A program made the translations under genes and the position numbers. The notes beneath the pieces were generated by a model that made no database searches, was not told where the DNA came from, and saw only the letters and a program-made list of their open reading frames with translations. A stretch of DNA of 64,000 bases, taken from NCBI RefSeq assembly GCF_016587435.1, contig NZ_BNJJ01000032.1, forward strand, positions 23,741 to 87,740, given 5' to 3'. This stretch comes from Dictyobacter formicarum. GTDB taxonomy: Bacteria > Chloroflexota > Ktedonobacteria > Ktedonobacterales > Ktedonobacteraceae. This document shows positions 45,951 to 55,900 of this stretch, in pieces (within the stretch, counting starts at the first letter, position 1; each line of letters begins with the position of its first letter).

Positions 45951-48098
45951 TTAAATGTCTTTTTCTAAGACTTTATAAAAAACCATTTCATCAAGATGCT
46001 CTATCTCTACTAGATTTCGAGATAATATCATTCCAGGCAGCGTAACCTCAATAGCATGCAAAGCTTTTAATGAAGGCTCAGTCGGGATAAATTCTTCATC
46101 CTCTAGCGTTTCTAACATTCCAAAAGCTGGGTATGTTTGTATATTTTCTTCAGAGAGAGAGTCACTAGTATTGCTTTTAGAAGGCAATGTTAGAATGTTT
46201 TCTTCTAGATCTAGCTTCTGTATGAGCTTGCTAAGGTTGGTAATGTTGGGATTCTGCTGATGTATCTTTGTCATCTGTTGAGAGAATGGTACGCCAATGA
46301 TATTCAAGGATGGTAGAATGGCTGAACGTTGGGCTTCTTCGACAGCCAGGCGCATAATTGAAGTGGATGGCATCTCTTTCTGGATATAAGCAGCGTTAGC
46401 AACAATAAATAATTTGTGCTTTGGTCGCGTGACCGCAACATTGACGAGACGCATGGCATCAGAACCGTAGCTGCCAGCAGTGAAACCGCCTGGCTTGATA
46501 GGCGGAGACTCAAGGGTATCAAAAATGAGAATGGGAAACTCCAGCCCCTGGAAACGGTGAACGGTACCTGCATGTACATGCATTTGCAAGCCAGCCTCTT
46601 TGATCAGGCTCTGCAGCAAACGAGCCTGGGGAGCATAAGGAGTGGCAATACCGATGACTGGTTCGCTGGCATTGCGTTTCAACTCCGGCTGCTCGGCAAA
46701 GACCTGTTTGACAAGTGCCATACAACACAAAGCATGATAGTATTTGCAGCGCGAATTTCCATAAGCAGGTCGTGTGCTAATGGGTGAGGCATCATGTGTA
46801 TCGCAAAGCACCAGAGGCTTATTTGCTAGTGGAGCATAAGATACTTCTTCTCTGAGATTTCTGGCAACATCTTTTAGGTAGTCCTTATAGATATACTGAC
46901 GGGAGATAATTGAGATGCTTGAATGCATGCGCGATTGTTCATTGAGCATTACACTATGTTGCTCCTCCCTCTGAGCGGCATCAAGCGTAATCCCTCTATA
47001 AATAAAGAGGTCTCGCTTTAGCCATTTCTTGACCATGGGAGTTTGGGCGCTGGCAATTGGAGCCAATTGTTGTGGATCACCAATCAAGGTGATAGATCGA
47101 TCTGCATGCGCGGTCGCGACATACACGAGAGGCATCGATGCCATTGAAACTTCGTCCAGTATGACGACGTCAAAACGGCGTTGCGCAATAACTTGATTCA
47201 TATATGTTTTGCTCAACGTGGTACCAACAATGCGCGCCTTCTCCACAATGCCCTTTTCAATATCGCGTAGTTGTTGTTCAAGCACCGCAAGTTGAGCCCC
47301 AACTTCATTTATACGCTGTGTTAAATCAGTTAGCTGCTGCTTTGCTGCCTGCTGCCTCTGATTGAGTAATGTATCAATCTCATGCCGGCGTGTCTCCGAT
47401 TGCGCTTTCTGTTTTGACAACTGTGTCAACTTGAGAGAATATTCAGAAGGCGTATCGCGCAACGTGTTCATTTCATAAAATTCGGCAGCAGCCGTCTTCG
47501 TTATTTTCTGAACAGCAGCTAATTTTTCATGCAGTGGTTGAATCTGGGCATGTTGGGCGGTTATAGAGAGCTGCTGCTGATAAATGAACTGTGTGACCCG
47601 GGCCACTTCGGTTTCCAGAGCTTCTACTTTAATGCCTTTGACAAAGCGCTTCACCGAACCCATGGCCTGTGCCTGTATTAGTCGCGTGAGAACATCGTGT
47701 TTACGCTGCTCTGCCTGGGCCAGCTCCTGCTTTTGCTTTTCAAACGCGGCCCAGGTTTGCGCGAGTTGTGACTGTAGACGTTGTTCGTCATCAGAGGCCA
47801 GTTTAAGAGCCTCTCGCGCTGTATCCAATTTCGCGATCAGGGATTCCTGATGCCGTGTTTCAAGCCTCCGAAGTTGTTCGATTTCTTGTTGCAATCGCAC
47901 TAGCTGATTGCGAAGGGTGATGCTCTCTTGCTGTAGAGCCTTCTCTTCGCAGTCATCTGTATTTGGTAAGGTGGCTAATTGCGCTTTCAAGTCTTCATAT
48001 TCGCGCTTCAACGCATCTTGTTGCTGATGATATTGATTTCCCATCTCTTTGGCGATACGCTGCAAATGAACATATCGATAGTCATCGCCAGTCATCAA
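45951..48098 (-). CDS. SF1 RNA/DNA helicase, main part of a Mokosh type II-like protein
   Basis: 715 residues. A coiled-coil region fills about residues 5-290 (LQRIAKEMGNQYHQQQDALK and similar). The SF1 (UPF1/DNA2, COG1112) helicase motifs then follow: VVILDEVSMASMPLVYVA (Walker B), LIGDPQQLAPIAS, NEQSRMHSSISIIS, IGIATPYAPQARLLQSLIKE, GTVHRFQGLEFPILIFDTL and NVAVTRPKHKLFIVAN. The P-loop is in the preceding piece (48095-48838), not here. The start ATG lies within the stop of that piece (TGATG). Joining the two needs one more A in the run at 48106-48109. Helicase plus PLD nuclease in one chain is the arrangement of the antiphage protein MkoC. Confidence 0.75.
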   Translation of the reverse strand: MMTGDDYRYVHLQRIAKEMGNQYHQQQDALKREYEDLKAQLATLPNTDDCEEKALQQESITLRNQLVRLQQEIEQLRRLETRHQESLIAKLDTAREALKLASDDEQRLQSQLAQTWAAFEKQKQELAQAEQRKHDVLTRLIQAQAMGSVKRFVKGIKVEALETEVARVTQFIYQQQLSITAQHAQIQPLHEKLAAVQKITKTAAAEFYEMNTLRDTPSEYSLKLTQLSKQKAQSETRRHEIDTLLNQRQQAAKQQLTDLTQRINEVGAQLAVLEQQLRDIEKGIVEKARIVGTTLSKTYMNQVIAQRRFDVVILDEVSMASMPLVYVATAHADRSITLIGDPQQLAPIASAQTPMVKKWLKRDLFIYRGITLDAAQREEQHSVMLNEQSRMHSSISIISRQYIYKDYLKDVARNLREEVSYAPLANKPLVLCDTHDASPISTRPAYGNSRCKYYHALCCMALVKQVFAEQPELKRNASEPVIGIATPYAPQARLLQSLIKEAGLQMHVHAGTVHRFQGLEFPILIFDTLESPPIKPGGFTAGSYGSDAMRLVNVAVTRPKHKLFIVANAAYIQKEMPSTSIMRLAVEEAQRSAILPSLNIIGVPFSQQMTKIHQQNPNITNLSKLIQKLDLEENILTLPSKSNTSDSLSEENIQTYPAFGMLETLEDEEFIPTEPSLKALHAIEVTLPGMILSRNLVEIEHLDEMVFYKVLEKDI

Positions 48099-48838
48099 CT
48101 CGGCCTTTTGAGGGGTGCATAGCGTACAACCTGACCATTAGCCAAAAAATGTTTGTTGTTGGTAGACAGGCAAAAATCACAGAGGCGCATGATGGCAGTA
48201 TCGACGGCGATATTGGTCTGGGCCGCGATCAACACGGAGCATCCGGTCTGTAGATGTTTCAAGGCAATGGCCGCCAGGGTATCGGTCTTACCAGTTCCAG
48301 GAGGGCCCACAATAAAGGAAACTTCACCACCAAGGGACTTTTGAACGGCTTGCTTTTGTCGTGGGCGTGGCTGGTACTTACCAAATTGCACATTTGTTGT
48401 GTCGATGGCGCTCCGATAGGGAACGAGTTTAAAACATTTTGACCCTAGCTGTGCCTCTCCTTCATTCACCTCTTTCAGGGCTGAGCGCAAGCGTTTGATG
48501 AGTTCAGTAGAGTCATCACACAGTTCAATACATTGAAGCAGTTCGGCTGGCAGTGGCTTGTCACAGGCAATAGTCAAGGTGGAACCGGTAGAGGTCACGA
48601 CGATACATCTCATTGGGTGGGCTGTGTCATTAACGACACTCAATGGAACATCGTCCTGGAGATCGGCGGGCTCGGCCAGAGTGAAACGATAAATATAGTG
48701 GCCGCCTTCTTCCGACAGCAGTTTACCATCCTGGGCAATATACTTTGTTTGCTTAGAATTACTCTTTTCTTTAATCTCATCATCAAGGGCTCGATCCATT
48801 TCGTGCAACATCTGAGAAAGCGTCAATACAGCATTCAT
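48095..48838 (-). CDS. N-terminal part of the Mokosh-like helicase (P-loop piece)
   Basis: 247 residues, ATG 48838. The N-terminal 160 residues are a unique domain, then KYQPRPRQKQAVQKSL (Q-motif) and the P-loop SFIVGPPGTGKTDTLAAIAL, followed by motif Ia VLIAAQTNIAVDTAI. It stops at KRPS because of the frame change in the AAAA run; in the other frame it reads KAELMTGDDYRYVHLQRIA and continues as the 715-aa piece. On its own it would have a P-loop but no Walker B, so it is not expected to be an active ATPase unless the two polypeptides assemble. The initiating Met and upstream spacing look natural. Confidence 0.7.
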   Translation of the reverse strand: MNAVLTLSQMLHEMDRALDDEIKEKSNSKQTKYIAQDGKLLSEEGGHYIYRFTLAEPADLQDDVPLSVVNDTAHPMRCIVVTSTGSTLTIACDKPLPAELLQCIELCDDSTELIKRLRSALKEVNEGEAQLGSKCFKLVPYRSAIDTTNVQFGKYQPRPRQKQAVQKSLGGEVSFIVGPPGTGKTDTLAAIALKHLQTGCSVLIAAQTNIAVDTAIMRLCDFCLSTNNKHFLANGQVVRYAPLKRPS

Positions 48839-49632
48839 AGATTTTTCCCTTCACAGCCATATACATTGTATACATTACAAACTTCGATAAGCCTATAGCT
48901 CATCCAGAAAATGCTTCATACTTACGATCACCATACATTTGAAACATTCCATAGCTCGCAACATAGGCTATGCGATAAAATCTGGTAAAGGATAACAAAG
49001 TATGTAGCAACCAACCAAAATGCACACTTGCTCTTTTACATGGGAATATAATAACACTAATTTTTTTGTGATTTTTGCAGATTCTGGATTTATTGCTATC
49101 TCGTCTTTAAATACCTCGGCCACATCTTCCTTCACACTAAGCATCTTTTAACTCATCAAAAGTACTTCAGATATTCTCACAAAATTGTTAAAAGGTCAAG
49201 TGTCAGATGTATCATGCGTAGACATGCCATCCTATTTCATTCTATATGCAGTCGTCTTTTATACCATCATGCTCTAGCACGGTGATATGAACTTCGCTTT
49301 AGGATAAGTATGGTTATTGGGATTTTGTGGGTGCTTCACTTATAGTCTGGTTTTTTCGGGAAAACCTGTGTATAATATCACTCATATTACGATATATTTA
49401 GATGTTCTCAGGTCGGCATTACTACGAAAACCTTCCTCTTTTCTAGTAGGACCTGACGAGCTAGCGGTGTTTATTTATTCACTATTACCCTCTAAGAAAT
49501 AGTGCATTGATATATTGCGTCTATAAATTCAATTGTATAACTGAGGAAGACTGTTTCATTGCTTTTTATGTATGTATGTATGTTTTCTATATTTTTGCTA
49601 TGTTCAGCGTTGAACTAGTCAGGAGCTGATCC
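48839..49632. other. AT-rich intergenic region upstream of DISARM
   Basis: About 790 bp of low-GC sequence separating the Mokosh-like gene (minus) from the DISARM operon (plus). A TATAAT at 49371-49376 and the AGGAG ribosome binding site of drmD (49621 region) are the only signals I can name. No gene, terminator or clear repeat is seen. Confidence 0.45.
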
Positions 49633-52600
49633 TTGGATTATGTGGCCTCTCTCCCTGAAGTTGGTCAGCTGGTCAACGTCAGGCAACGTCGGTATGTGGT
49701 TGTCGATAATGTGACGAGCACTCTTTCTACACATGATGCTTCTGTGAAGTCTTTGTATAAGCAGCATCTGGTGACGCTTTCTTCGGTGGAGGATGATGGG
49801 CTGGGCGAGGAGCTACAGGTGATCTGGGAGGTGGAGCCGGGGGCGGCTGCGATTGAGAAAACTCCGTTGCCACAACCAGTGCGCTTCGATACTCCGGAGC
49901 GGTTGGATACTTTTTTGCATGCGGTGCGCTGGGGGGCGGCTTCGAGCGCGGATGTGAAGGCGATCCAGGCTCCGTTTTTGAGTGGGATCGATCTTGAGGA
50001 TTATCAGTTGGACCCGGTGGCGCGGGCGATTCAGATGCCACGGGCAAATCTGTTGATTGCGGATGATGTTGGTCTGGGTAAGACGATTGAGGCGGGTCTG
50101 GTGGCGCAGGAGCTGATTATCCGCCATCGGGCGCGTCGGATTTTGATTGTGTGTCCGGCGGCTCTGCAGGTGCAGTGGCGCGATCAGATGCGCGATAAGT
50201 TTGGGCTGGAGTTCCGCATTGTGGATAGCGAGCTGATGCGTTCGCTGCGCCGTGAGCGGGGGCTGCATGTGAATCCGTGGAAGCATTTTCCGCGCTTGAT
50301 TACTTCGGTGGATTTCTTGAAGCGGGAGCGGCCGCTGCGCCTGTTTACGGAGGCACTGCCGGCAGCTGGTGAGCCGCTCTATCCGCGCCGCTTTGATCTG
50401 CTGATCCTGGATGAGGCACATAATATCGCGCCTTCGAGTCAGGGGAAGTATGCGACGGATTCGATGCGCACGGCGGCGATCCGGCGCCTGGCTCCGCATT
50501 TTGAGCATAAGCTGTTCCTGTCGGCGACTCCGCATAACGGCTATCGGGAGAGCTTTACGGCGCTGCTGGAGCTGCTGGATAATCAGCGCTTTGCGCGTGG
50601 GGTTGAGCCTGATCCCGAGCAGTTGCAGGCGGTGATGATCCGGCGCTTGAAGTCTGAGCTGCCGAAGCGCTGGGATGGCTCGTCGCGCTTTGCGCAGCGC
50701 CAGATTACGCCGCTGCCGGTGGCCTATACACCGCAGGAGCGGGAGGCGCACCAGCTGCTGCAGAAGTATAGCGAGGCGCGCATCCATGATGCACAGGATA
50801 ATGTTGAGCGCTATGCTTCGGAGTTCGTGAGCATGCTGCTGAAGAAGCGGCTCTTCTCTTCGCCCGAGGCTTTCTGTCTGACGCTGGAGAAGCATGAGCA
50901 GTCGCTGGGTGAGCGGCTGCGCCATACGGCGGTGACAAAGCAGCCGAGCGAGGGGATTCTGCGCAGCCGGGTGGAGAAGATTGAGGAGGAGAGCGATGAT
51001 GATGCATACCTGGATGAGGTGACGTCAGAGGCGCTGGCGACGGCGGCCCCGCTCTTCCATGAGCCGACCGAGCAGGAGCAGGCGCTGCTGAAGAGGCTGC
51101 GCAGGTGGGCGGAGGAGGCGCGGCGCCGTCCCGATAGCAAGGCACAGGAGCTGATCGATTGGCTGTTCCGCGTGATCAGGCCGGGGGGACAGTGGTCGCG
51201 AGAGCGCGTGATTATCTTTACCGAGTATCGGGCGACGCAGAACTGGCTCTATGATCTGCTGGCCCGCGAGGGCTTCGCCGAGACGGGTCCCGATGGCGAG
51301 CGCCGCCTGCAGCTGCTGTACGGTGGCATGGATACGAAGGCGCGTGAGGAGGTTAAGGCGGCCTTCCAGGCTGACCCGGATGATTCGTCGGTGCGCATCC
51401 TGCTGGCGACGGACGCCGCATCGGAGGGTATCGATCTGCAGAACCACTGCTCGAAGTTGATCCACTATGAGATCCCCTGGAATCCCAATCGGCTGGAGCA
51501 ACGCAATGGCCGCGTCGATCGTCATGGACAGCGAGCGCCGGAGGTGAATATCTATCACTTTGTAAGCAGCCGCTATGAGCAGCAGTCGATGGCGACGCGG
51601 GAGCGCCAGCAGCTGGATGATGATCTGGATTTCCTGATGCAGGCGGTGCGCAAGATCGAGTATATCCGCGAGGACCTGGGGAGCGTGGGGCCGGTGATCG
51701 CGACGCAGGTGGAGGAGGCGATGCTGGGGCGGCGACGGCAGCTGGATACCGGCAGGGCGGAGGCGAAGGCGCCCTCGAAGCGCTTGCTGGCCTTCCAGCG
51801 CCGGCAGCGCGAACGACTGGAGGCGCATATCCGCCAGCTCTATGAGCAGCTGCAGGAGGGCAAGCGCGAGCTGGGCCTGACGCCGGAGCATATCCAGGCG
51901 GTAGTTGAGACCGCCCTGGAGCTGGCGAAACAGCCTCCACTGCAGGCGCGCACGCTGGAAGATCCACACGGACAGCACGAGCCGATTGAGGTCTTTGATG
52001 TGCCCGAGCTGACGGGGAGCTGGGCCAGGTGTACCGAGGGGCTTGAGCATCCCCATACGCATGTCAAGCGGCCGATCGTATTTGATCATACGCTGGCGCA
52101 GGGGCGCGATGATGTGGTGCTGGCCCACCTGAACCATCGACTGGTGACGATGTCTCTGCGCCTGCTGCGCGCGGAGGTATGGGCCAGCGGCGAGCAGAGC
52201 AAGCTGCAGCGCGTGACGGCGCGTACAGTCCCTTCAATCACGATGGATGGGCCGGCGGTGATCGCCCATGCGCGCCTGCTGGTGCTGGGCGGCGATAATC
52301 AGCGCCTGCATGAGGAGGTCATCGCCGCCGGTGGCTATCTGCGCGAGGGCCGCTTCGTGCCGATGAACGAGGGCCAACTGAAGATGGTCCAGGATGCGCT
52401 GCAGCAGCGCGCGGTCTCACCGGCGGTACAGCAGCGGCTGGCCTCCCAGTGGGATATACATCGACAGCCGCTGATCCGAGCCCTGGAGAACCGCATGGGC
52501 GAGCGCACGAAGAGCCTGCAGAAGAAGATGGCCGATCGCGCCGCCAAGGAGCAGGCCGACATCACGGCGATCCTTACCGAGCTGAAGGAGAATATCAGCA

Positions 52601-52827
52601 AGGAGCTGGAGCAGCCGGAGGTGGTGCAGCTCGAACTGTCGGGCTTCTCGCACGAGGAGCGCCAGCAGTTCAACCGGGACATCTCGGCCCTGGAGGCGCG
52701 TCTGCAGCAGATCGATAGCGAGATCGAGCAGGAGACCGCGCGCATCCAGCAGCGCTTCACCGATCCCAAACCGAGAATCTTTCCTGTCGCTGTGACATAT
52801 GTAGTGCCTGCCCACCTGGCACGCTAG
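49633..52827 (+). CDS. drmD: DISARM SNF2-type helicase/translocase
   Basis: 1064 residues from a TTG at 49633 with AGGAG 8 bases before it. The SF2 Snf2-like motor motifs are complete: DDVGLGKTIEAGL (I, about 144-156), CPAALQVQW (Ia), LLILDEAHN (II, 257-264), LSATPHNG (III), VIIFTEYRATQNWLYDLL (IV), ATDAASEGIDLQNHCSKLI (V) and NGRVDRHGQRAPE (VI, about 625). A long C-terminal helical region follows with coiled-coil runs. In class 1 DISARM, DrmD is the Snf2 component that together with the methylase gene defines the class. It is separated from drmMI by 90 bp, is GC-rich compared with the upstream region, and is part of one transcription unit. Confidence 0.93.
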   Translation: MDYVASLPEVGQLVNVRQRRYVVVDNVTSTLSTHDASVKSLYKQHLVTLSSVEDDGLGEELQVIWEVEPGAAAIEKTPLPQPVRFDTPERLDTFLHAVRWGAASSADVKAIQAPFLSGIDLEDYQLDPVARAIQMPRANLLIADDVGLGKTIEAGLVAQELIIRHRARRILIVCPAALQVQWRDQMRDKFGLEFRIVDSELMRSLRRERGLHVNPWKHFPRLITSVDFLKRERPLRLFTEALPAAGEPLYPRRFDLLILDEAHNIAPSSQGKYATDSMRTAAIRRLAPHFEHKLFLSATPHNGYRESFTALLELLDNQRFARGVEPDPEQLQAVMIRRLKSELPKRWDGSSRFAQRQITPLPVAYTPQEREAHQLLQKYSEARIHDAQDNVERYASEFVSMLLKKRLFSSPEAFCLTLEKHEQSLGERLRHTAVTKQPSEGILRSRVEKIEEESDDDAYLDEVTSEALATAAPLFHEPTEQEQALLKRLRRWAEEARRRPDSKAQELIDWLFRVIRPGGQWSRERVIIFTEYRATQNWLYDLLAREGFAETGPDGERRLQLLYGGMDTKAREEVKAAFQADPDDSSVRILLATDAASEGIDLQNHCSKLIHYEIPWNPNRLEQRNGRVDRHGQRAPEVNIYHFVSSRYEQQSMATRERQQLDDDLDFLMQAVRKIEYIREDLGSVGPVIATQVEEAMLGRRRQLDTGRAEAKAPSKRLLAFQRRQRERLEAHIRQLYEQLQEGKRELGLTPEHIQAVVETALELAKQPPLQARTLEDPHGQHEPIEVFDVPELTGSWARCTEGLEHPHTHVKRPIVFDHTLAQGRDDVVLAHLNHRLVTMSLRLLRAEVWASGEQSKLQRVTARTVPSITMDGPAVIAHARLLVLGGDNQRLHEEVIAAGGYLREGRFVPMNEGQLKMVQDALQQRAVSPAVQQRLASQWDIHRQPLIRALENRMGERTKSLQKKMADRAAKEQADITAILTELKENISKELEQPEVVQLELSGFSHEERQQFNRDISALEARLQQIDSEIEQETARIQQRFTDPKPRIFPVAVTYVVPAHLAR

Positions 52828-52917
52828 GAAGTGCCGCCCCGGACGGGATAGCACGCGCATTGACCCTATGGCCGCGCTATCCCGCCCGCCGCGCACCATT
52901 GAAAGGACTCACCCACG

Positions 52918-55900
52918 ATGGTTGCTCAACAGTCGATTACCCGCCATCATGCCGACTGGCTGTCCCTGATTGAAGTCTCTGGCCCCTTCCTGAGCCTGCC
53001 GGTGCTGCAGGATGCCTTCCCCCATGGCCTGGATACCAAAGATGATGAGGCCGAGACGCGCCGTCGCCTGCGCCTGGCCTATGAGGAGTGGGCCGATAAC
53101 CAGGAGGGCACCCGCCCCGATCCGGCCATCCACCATCAATGGCTGCGCTTTGTGCTGGAGGAGCTGCTGGATATGCGCCCGGCGGCGATCCTGGAGGGGC
53201 AGCAGCTGCCGCCCTCCCTGAGCCTGGAGATGAAGGAGTATGGCGAGACATTGCGCCCGACGCTGGCGATCAAGTCTCCCCATGAGCCGAAGCCGCGCCT
53301 GCTGGTCCAGCTCTATCCGAAGAATCAGAATCTGCGCAAGCCGGTGCCGGGCAAGGCCTGGAATGCTTATCCGGAGACGCGCATGATGGAGCTGCTGCGC
53401 AAGAATGATGTGCGCCTGGGCCTGCTGACCAATGGCGAGCACTGGATGCTGGTGGATGCCCCCGCCGGTGAGACGACCGGCTACTATTCCTGGTATGCCT
53501 CGTTGTGGTTGGAGGAGAAGGTGACGCTGCGCGCCTTCCATAGCCTGCTGGGCATGCGGCGCTTCTTTAATGTCGAGGAGGGCAAGACGATCGAGGCGTT
53601 GCTGGCGGAGAGCGCCAGCAAACAGCAGGAGGTAACGACGCAGTTGGGCGACCAGGTGCGCCGCGCCGTCGAGGTGCTGGTGCAGACGCTGGATCGCATC
53701 GACAAGGATAGTGGCCGCGATCTGCTCAAGGATGTCCCGGAGACGCAGCTATATGAGGCGGCGCTGACCGTGATGATGCGCCTGGTCTTCCTGCTCTCGG
53801 CCGAGGAGCGCAAGCTGCTGCTGCTGGAAGATCCGACCTATGACCACAACTATGCGGCCTCGACGCTGCACCAGCAACTGCGCGAGCAGGCCGACCAGCA
53901 GGGCGAGGAGGTGCTGGGCCTGCGCTACGATGCCTGGAGCCGCCTGCTGGCCCTCTTCCGCATCGTCTATGGCGGACTCACACACGAGAATCTCAGCCTG
54001 CCCGCCTATGGTGGCCGCCTCTTTGATCCCGATCGCTTCCCCTTCCTGGAGGGCCGGGCCACTGACAGCAGCTGGCGCGAGACACCGGCCAATCCGCTGC
54101 GCATCGATAACCGTACCGTGCTCTATCTGCTCAACGCGCTGCAATACCTGCAGGTACCCATGGGCGGCGTGGTGGAGCCGCGCCGCCTCTCGTTCCGGGG
54201 TCTGGATATCGAGCAGATCGGCCACGTCTATGAGGGTCTGCTCGACCATACCGTCAAGCGCGCGACCGCGACGATCCTGGGCCTGCAGGGCAGCGACAAG
54301 AGTGAACCCGAGCTGCCTCTGGAGGAGCTGGAACAGAGGGCCGGCAAGGGTGAGCAGGTGCTGCTGGCCTACCTCAAGGAGGTGACGGGACGTGGCGAGC
54401 CGGCACTGAAGAAGGGACTGGAGCTGCGTCTGGAGAAGCAGCAGGAGCGCAGCCGCCTGATGGAGGCCTGCGACAACCAGCAGGAGATCTTCCAGCGCGC
54501 GCTGCCCTACGCGGGCCTGCTGCGCAAGGATACCTTCCAGAACTACACCATCATCACGGCCGGCTCGGTCTACATGACCCACGGCAGCGACCGCCGCGAC
54601 ACCGGCACCCACTACACGCCCAGGAGCCTGACCGAGCCGATCGTGCAGCACGCCCTCGATCCCCTGGTCTACATCGGACCCGCCGAGGGCTGGCCCGAGG
54701 AGCAGTGGCAGCTGCGCGGCGCCGCAGAGATCCTCAGCCTGACCGTGTGCGACATCGCCATGGGTTCCGGCGCCTTCCTGGTGCAGGCCTGCCGCTACCT
54801 CTCCGAAAAGCTGGTCGAGGCCTGGGAGAAGACCGACCGCGAACTCAACATCAACCGCGTGCCAACCATCCCACAGCATATCCCTGGCGGCCAGCTCTCG
54901 CAGGGCGCGGCCAGCGAAGAGCTGATCCCCCTCGACCGCGAGGAGCGCCTGGTCATCGCCCGCCGCCTCGTCAGCGAGCGCTGCATCTACGGCGTCGACG
55001 TCAACCCGATGGCCGTCGAGATGGCTAAGCTCTCCATGTGGCTAATCACTCTCGCCAAAGGCCAGCCCTTCACCTTCTTAGATCATGCTTTGAGATGCGG
55101 CGACTCACTCCTGGGCGTCAGCGATAGTCAGCTTGAAAACTGGTCTATGGATGCAGAACAAAAGGAATTCAGCCAAAAGGATTGGATCCAAACAGTAATT
55201 AAAAATGATCTGCCCAAAGTAACCGGGCTACGCGAGCAAATCAGAAAATTACATGAACATGATATTACTGGGATAGAGATAAAAGAAAAACTTTTGAAAG
55301 AAGCTGATCAGGTGATGGAGATCATCAAGCTTGGGGCAGATTTGCTAATTGCCATAGAACTAAGTGACACTGTAAATCAGAAAAACCTCCAAATGACATT
55401 AAGTGATAGATACCTATTATTAATGCAAGCTTTTAATGAAGGAATGTTTCAGAGTTCACATAAAGAAGTAAGAGAAGCAAATAACATAGAATTCAAGAAG
55501 CTCCGTAGCCAAGTTGATGTGTTACTCAACAAACGTAGACCATTTCACTGGCAATTGGAGTTCCCAGAAGTGTTTATTAATGAAGATGAAAAAAATGGTT
55601 TTTCAGCAATAATGGGAAATCCTCCTTTTCAAGGAGGGCATCTCATCACAGGTACCCTTGGAACAAATTACAGAGATTATATGGTACGTAATCTTGCAAA
55701 AGGCAAAAGAGGTCGTGCAGACTTATGTGCATATTTCTTCTTAAGAGCCAACAAATTAACAAAAAATCATGGTATGAATGCATTAGTCGCAACAAACTCA
55801 ATTTCACAAGGCGACACAAGAAAAGTAGGGCTTGAACAGATTGTCAAAGACGATCAAAAAATTGTTCGCACTATCACAAATCAAACGTGGCAAGGAGATG

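Noticed and set aside
49317..49502. 61-codon frame in the DISARM upstream region
   Set aside because: AT-rich chance frame; no ribosome binding site and no protein features.
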